DNA from: an uncultured Desulfovibrio sp.
GTDB lineage: Bacteria; Desulfobacterota; Desulfovibrionia; Desulfovibrionales; Desulfovibrionaceae
Direction of reading: 5' to 3'
NCBI GenBank assembly: GCA_945871415.1
Contig: CAMBWG010000072.1
Span: forward strand, 1-8,916
Length of the DNA: 8,916 nucleotides
Shown here piece by piece: positions 6,588 to 8,916 of this stretch. Numbering within the stretch: the first letter of the stretch is position 1; every line of letters begins with the position of its first letter. The notes under the pieces were generated by a model. That model saw nothing but the letters and a program-made list of their open reading frames with translations. It made no database searches and was not told the origin of the DNA. A program made the translations under genes and the position numbers.

Positions 6588-7358
6588 CTAGTAGATGTCA
6601 AAGGAAAAATACTTGCGGGACAGCTTGCTGAACGTATCGTCGAGGCGGATACTTCTGATGGCCTCATTGATGCCGGGCACCAGATCCGCCCTCCCCTTCG
6701 TTATGGCAATGCGAGAACCGGAAGATTTGGGAGCGGGAAGCAGCGGATCGGAAAGCAGCGCAAAGCCCTCGTTCTCCTCTGAAGCAAGAAATTTGTAACC
6801 GGCAAAGCCATCCACAAAGACGGCGTCCAGTTCGCCCTGCTTCAGCGCCCCCAGCAGTTCATCCACCGTTGTAAAGCGGGCGACAAGCTGCGCCTTCCCG
6901 CCCCAGCGGGAAAGCATATACTGCGCCTGCAGGGTCTTGAGCTTGACGCCGATACGCCTGCCCTGCAGCTTTTCAATATCGTCGCGGAACTCGGCCCGCC
7001 CGATGTAAATGGAGTGGGAACGGTAGTAGACGTCGCTGAACAGCAGAAAACGCCGGCGTTCTTCGGTGGCGGCCATGCCCGCCACCGTGAAATCAAGTTC
7101 GCCGGTGCGGGTGCAGCGCAGCAGATCCTCGAAAGGCATGGGCACATAAACGCACTGTTTGCCCATATTTCTGCAGACGGCCTGAGCATATTCAACGTCA
7201 AAGCCGGTTCGGACGCCCTGCGAATTCACAAAGGAAAAGGGCTCGTAATTCTCCTCGATGCCGACGCGCAAGACAGCCTCCCGCGCTCCGCCGAAGCCGC
7301 AGCACAGCAGCACGACGACAAGCGCGGAAACATGCATCCAGTTGCGGAGACGCAGCAT
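6588..7358 (-). CDS. Periplasmic solute-binding protein, amino-acid-binding family 3 type, orphan
   Basis: The 256-residue product has a signal peptide (MLRLRNWMHVSALVVVLLCC, cleavage probably near GFGGA at 21-25) and one periplasmic binding protein fold of the SBP_bac_3 (HisJ/GlnH-like) family. Visible family features are LRVGIEENYEPFSFV (30-44), GFDVEYAQAVCRNMG (52-66), GELDFTVAGMAATEERRRF (86-104) followed by LLFSDVYYRSH, and GELDAVFVDGFAGYKFL (175-191). Arg101 in the TEER motif and Asp183 occupy the places that in amino-acid binders usually contact the ligand carboxylate and amino groups, so an amino-acid-like ligand is plausible but not proven. There is no classical lipobox. The ATG at 7358 has AAAGGGGGG 5 nt upstream and is followed at once by the signal peptide; longer in-frame extensions would run through the upstream leader and are rejected. 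No permease or ATPase gene is adjacent. The next gene is a DGC, suggesting a sensory rather than transport role. Confidence 0.92.
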   Translation of the reverse strand: MLRLRNWMHVSALVVVLLCCGFGGAREAVLRVGIEENYEPFSFVNSQGVRTGFDVEYAQAVCRNMGKQCVYVPMPFEDLLRCTRTGELDFTVAGMAATEERRRFLLFSDVYYRSHSIYIGRAEFRDDIEKLQGRRIGVKLKTLQAQYMLSRWGGKAQLVARFTTVDELLGALKQGELDAVFVDGFAGYKFLASEENEGFALLSDPLLPAPKSSGSRIAITKGRADLVPGINEAIRSIRLDDTFSKLSRKYFSFDIY

Positions 7359-7538
7359 GCATACCCCCCTTTGTGACGGAAAAGCCAGACCTCGGGACAA
7401 AAATACGGAGTTTGCAGGAGTCCCGGGATGGCGCTGCGCTGCAGCCTGATCCGGCCGTTTCCATGCTCCGACGGCAAAAGTGCCGCTCCCGAAAGGCGTT
7501 TCTGCCATTTCGGGTTCACGGTATGCAACTCTAGCCCC
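7359..7538 (-). promoter_or_regulatory. Upstream leader of the SBP gene with several small hairpins
   Basis: This 180-nt non-coding stretch separates the proS terminator from the SBP start and must hold the promoter of the SBP-DGC genes if they have their own. I see no convincing -35/-10 pair; TATTTT (7400-7405) resembles a -10 but has no matching -35. Four inverted repeats can be seen. They are CCCGAAA/TTTCGGG (7488-7494 and 7508-7514, extended by GGC/GCC with one bulged base and a 6-nt loop), CGGCA/TGCCG (7472-7476 and 7481-7485), GCTGC/GCAGC (7433-7437 and 7441-7445), and CTCGGGAC/GTCCCGGG with one mismatch (7391-7398 and 7420-7427). In GC-rich DNA some of these will be chance. I recognise no known riboswitch class. 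Confidence 0.4.
7488..7514 (-). repeat. Imperfect inverted repeat (hairpin) in the SBP leader
   Basis: CCCGAAA pairs with TTTCGGG, then after one bulged base GGC pairs with GCC around a 6-nt loop. This gives a 10-bp stem, the best hairpin in the leader. It is not followed by a T-run on the minus strand, so it is not a standard terminator. It could be part of an RNA leader structure or a protein-binding operator. Confidence 0.4.
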
Positions 7539-7592
7539 AAAAAAAGAAAAACACAAACAATCTTCCCGGCGGCATGACTACCGCTCCGGGAA
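7539..7592 (-). terminator. Intrinsic terminator downstream of proS
   Basis: On the minus strand a hairpin with stem TTCCCG/CGGGAA (7587-7592 with 7563-7568) plus GCGG/CCGC (7581-7584 with 7569-7572) and an 8-nt loop is followed by a long T-rich tract (complement of the A-rich 7539-7560). It lies about 50 nt after the proS stop codon and should end proS transcription, which implies a separate promoter for the SBP gene. On the plus strand no T-run follows, so it acts in one direction. Confidence 0.85.
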
Positions 7593-7605
7593 AACCGCCG
7601 CAGAA

Positions 7606-7630
7606 AGGGAGGAGGGGCCCCCTCCTCCCT
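7606..7630. repeat. Near-perfect 12-bp GC-rich inverted repeat after proS
   Basis: AGGGAGGAGGGG (7606-7617) and CCCCTCCTCCCT (7619-7630) are exact inverted complements separated by a single C, so an RNA hairpin would have about 10-11 bp with a minimal loop. It starts about 10 nt after the proS stop codon. On the minus strand only a short TTTC follows, so alone it is a poor terminator; it may protect the proS mRNA 3' end or act together with the terminator just downstream. Confidence 0.6.
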
Positions 7631-7640
7631 GACGTTATTC

Positions 7641-8916
7641 TTACTTGCGGGAGCTCTCCCAGCCCTGACGCACGGACTCAGACCATGCGGCAAAGGCTTC
7701 GGCAAAGCCCTCCAGAGGCAGCTCGCCCTTTTCGCCGGTGCGGCGGTCCTTGCATTCCACCACGCCGCGGGCCAGCCCCTTGCCGCCCACAATGAGCTGC
7801 ATGGGAGCGCCCAGCAGATCGGCGTCCTTGAACTTGACGCCGGGACGTTCCTCGCGGTCGTCCAGCAGCACGGACAGACCGCCCGCCTGCAGCTGCGCGT
7901 ACAGCTCTTCGGCCCTGGCGGCCACGTCTTCCTTACCCGGATCGAGGCAAAGGAGGATGCACTGCACCGGCGCCAGCGGCAGGGGGAAGATGATGCCGTG
8001 CTCGTCGTTGTTCTGCTCAATGGCCGCGGCCACCACACGGGAAACGCCGATGCCGTAGCAGCCCATGATCATGTACTGTTCCTTGCCGTTTTCGTCGAGG
8101 AACACGGCGTGCATGGCTTCGCTGTACTTGAGCCCCAGCTTGAAGATATGGCCCACTTCGATGCCCTTGGGGAGCTCAATGCGCCCGCCGCAACGGGGGC
8201 AGGCATCTTCCAGCGTGATGCAGCGCAGGTCCGCGTATTCCTTCACCGAGGCATCACGGCGCAAATCAAGATGCAGCACATGGGCATCGCCCTTGTTGGC
8301 CCCGGCCACATAGTCGGTCGCGCCCTGCAGCTCGAGATCGGCGTACACGGGAATGTCCAGCCCGGCAGGCCCGGCAAAACCCACGGGAGCCTGCGTCACC
8401 TTACGCACGGTTTCCGGTCCGGCCAGCTCCACTTCCTGCGCCTTGAGCAGGTTCTTGAGCTTGATATCGTTCACTTCCCGGTCGCCGCGCACCAGCACGG
8501 CAACGGGCCTGCCGTCCGCCACGAAAATCATGGTCTTGATCACCTGCGACGGCTTCACGCCGAGCATGGCGGCCACCTCTTCCACCGTATGCGCGCCGGG
8601 CGTGTCCACGCAGGTCATGTCCGGGCAGGAGTCCGTGCAGGGCGTGCCCTTCCAGAGCACTTCGGCGCGCTCCACGTTGGCCGCATAATCGCACTGCGTG
8701 CAGGCGCAGATGGTATCCTCGCCCGTGTCGGCCAGCACCATGAATTCGTGGGAGAACTTGCCGCCGATGGAGCCGGTGTCCGCCTCCACGGCCCGGAAGC
8801 GCAGGCCGAGACGCCGGAAGATGGCCGTGTAGGCCTCGTACATACGCCTGTAGCTCTCGTCCGCCCCGGCATTGTCGGCATCAAAGGAGTAGCCGTCCTT
8901 CATGACGAATTCGCGG
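7641..8916 (-). CDS. proS: Prolyl-tRNA synthetase, bacterial type with editing domain (N-terminus cut by window edge)
   Basis: ProS charges tRNA-Pro with proline in the cytoplasm. The reading frame is open to the right edge, beginning [11 protein letters not shown], the class II motif 2 region that falls near residue 150 in E. coli ProS. About 150 N-terminal residues (motif 1 and the start of the catalytic core) are therefore missing, and the full length would be near 574, as in E. coli (572). Counting from the Met at 8903, the protein shows [19 protein letters not shown] (36-54), and an inserted YbaK-like editing domain at about 100-225 with the editing lysine in SQVIKTMIF (Lys123) and [29 protein letters not shown] leads into motif 3 [20 protein letters not shown] (281-300), followed by the anticodon-binding domain with [19 protein letters not shown] (345-363). 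Two cysteine clusters (67-98, and CPRCGG at 235-240) suggest a metal site. Stop TAA is followed by a palindrome and a terminator. Confidence 0.98.
   Translation of the reverse strand, partial: REFVMKDGYSFDADNAGADESYRRMYEAYTAIFRRLGLRFRAVEADTGSIGGKFSHEFMVLADTGEDTICACTQCDYAANVERAEVLWKGTPCTDSCPDMTCVDTPGAHTVEEVAAMLGVKPSQVIKTMIFVADGRPVAVLVRGDREVNDIKLKNLLKAQEVELAGPETVRKVTQAPVGFAGPAGLDIPVYADLELQGATDYVAGANKGDAHVLHLDLRRDASVKEYADLRCITLEDACPRCGGRIELPKGIEVGHIFKLGLKYSEAMHAVFLDENGKEQYMIMGCYGIGVSRVVAAAIEQNNDEHGIIFPLPLAPVQCILLCLDPGKEDVAARAEELYAQLQAGGLSVLLDDREERPGVKFKDADLLGAPMQLIVGGKGLARGVVECKDRRTGEKGELPLEGFAEAFAAWSESVRQGWESSRK

Noticed and set aside
6534..6590. The SBP and DGC are in the same reading frame, separated by one TAG, which suggests a fused sensor with stop readthrough (for example amber suppression).
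   Set aside because: A fusion would put the exported SBP outside, the first DGC helix would pass inward, and the GGDEF domain would end up in the periplasm without GTP. A separate start with its own ribosome binding site sits just after the TAG, and the SBP ends naturally. The shared frame has a one in three chance of arising by accident.
6254..6667. A 137-codon minus-strand frame containing the ATG at 6574, spanning the SBP end and DGC beginning.
   Set aside because: Its product (rich in Ser, Arg, Cys, Trp) has no domain and is out of frame with both real proteins; only its ATG and ribosome binding site are of interest.
7359..7556. An in-frame N-terminal extension of the SBP gene of 66 codons starting at a TTG at 7556.
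   Set aside because: It would begin inside the T-tract of the proS terminator and place about 66 non-conserved residues before a clear signal peptide. The ATG at 7358 has its own ribosome binding sequence.
1..8916. Searched by eye for mobile elements, CRISPR-like direct repeats, tRNA genes and defence genes.
   Set aside because: No transposase, integrase, regularly spaced repeat or tRNA-like sequence was seen; nearly all DNA outside 7359-7640 is housekeeping or signalling coding sequence.

Overview
The window reads as an ordinary chromosomal stretch of a GC-rich Gram-negative bacterium. All eight genes lie on the minus strand, so transcription runs from high to low coordinates: proS, an orphan periplasmic solute-binding protein (SBP), a membrane diguanylate cyclase (DGC), xseA, an M23 (LytM-type) peptidase, xseB, ispA and dxs. 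From general knowledge, the order xseA - M23 peptidase - xseB - ispA - dxs suggests a Desulfovibrionaceae-type deltaproteobacterium (Desulfovibrio/Bilophila/Mailhella-like). This assignment is an inference from gene order and composition; no rRNA or other marker is present.

Layout. 7641-8916 is proS, missing about 150 N-terminal residues beyond the right edge. 7359-7640 is the only real intergenic gap. It holds a long GC-rich palindrome, a good intrinsic terminator for proS, and then several small inverted repeats upstream of the SBP gene. 6588-7358 is the SBP and 5028-6533 is the DGC, with almost no space between them. 1-5007 is the compact five-gene cluster, with genes overlapping or nearly touching (17 nt overlap at xseA/M23, 4 nt overlap at xseB/ispA, 0 nt gap at ispA/dxs). 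dxs runs off the left edge after 505 codons.

How the genes fit together. XseA and XseB are the two subunits of exonuclease VII. Dxs makes 1-deoxy-D-xylulose 5-phosphate, the first product of the MEP isoprenoid pathway, and IspA condenses the resulting C5 units to farnesyl diphosphate, the precursor of undecaprenyl phosphate and quinones. The M23 protein is an exported peptidoglycan hydrolase with a complete active site. The SBP has no ABC permease or ATPase beside it but sits directly before a DGC with a periplasmic sensor region. A plausible reading is a ligand-sensing pair feeding c-di-GMP signalling.

The most interesting points are the SBP/DGC junction, where the best-looking DGC start (ATG with a good ribosome binding site) is out of frame with the DGC, suggesting a one-base lesion, an assembly error or use of a downstream GTG; the orphan SBP-DGC pair; the missing inhibitory site in the DGC; and the structured leader before the SBP gene. 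I found no mobile element, CRISPR array, tRNA or rRNA, and no clearly novel multi-gene system.
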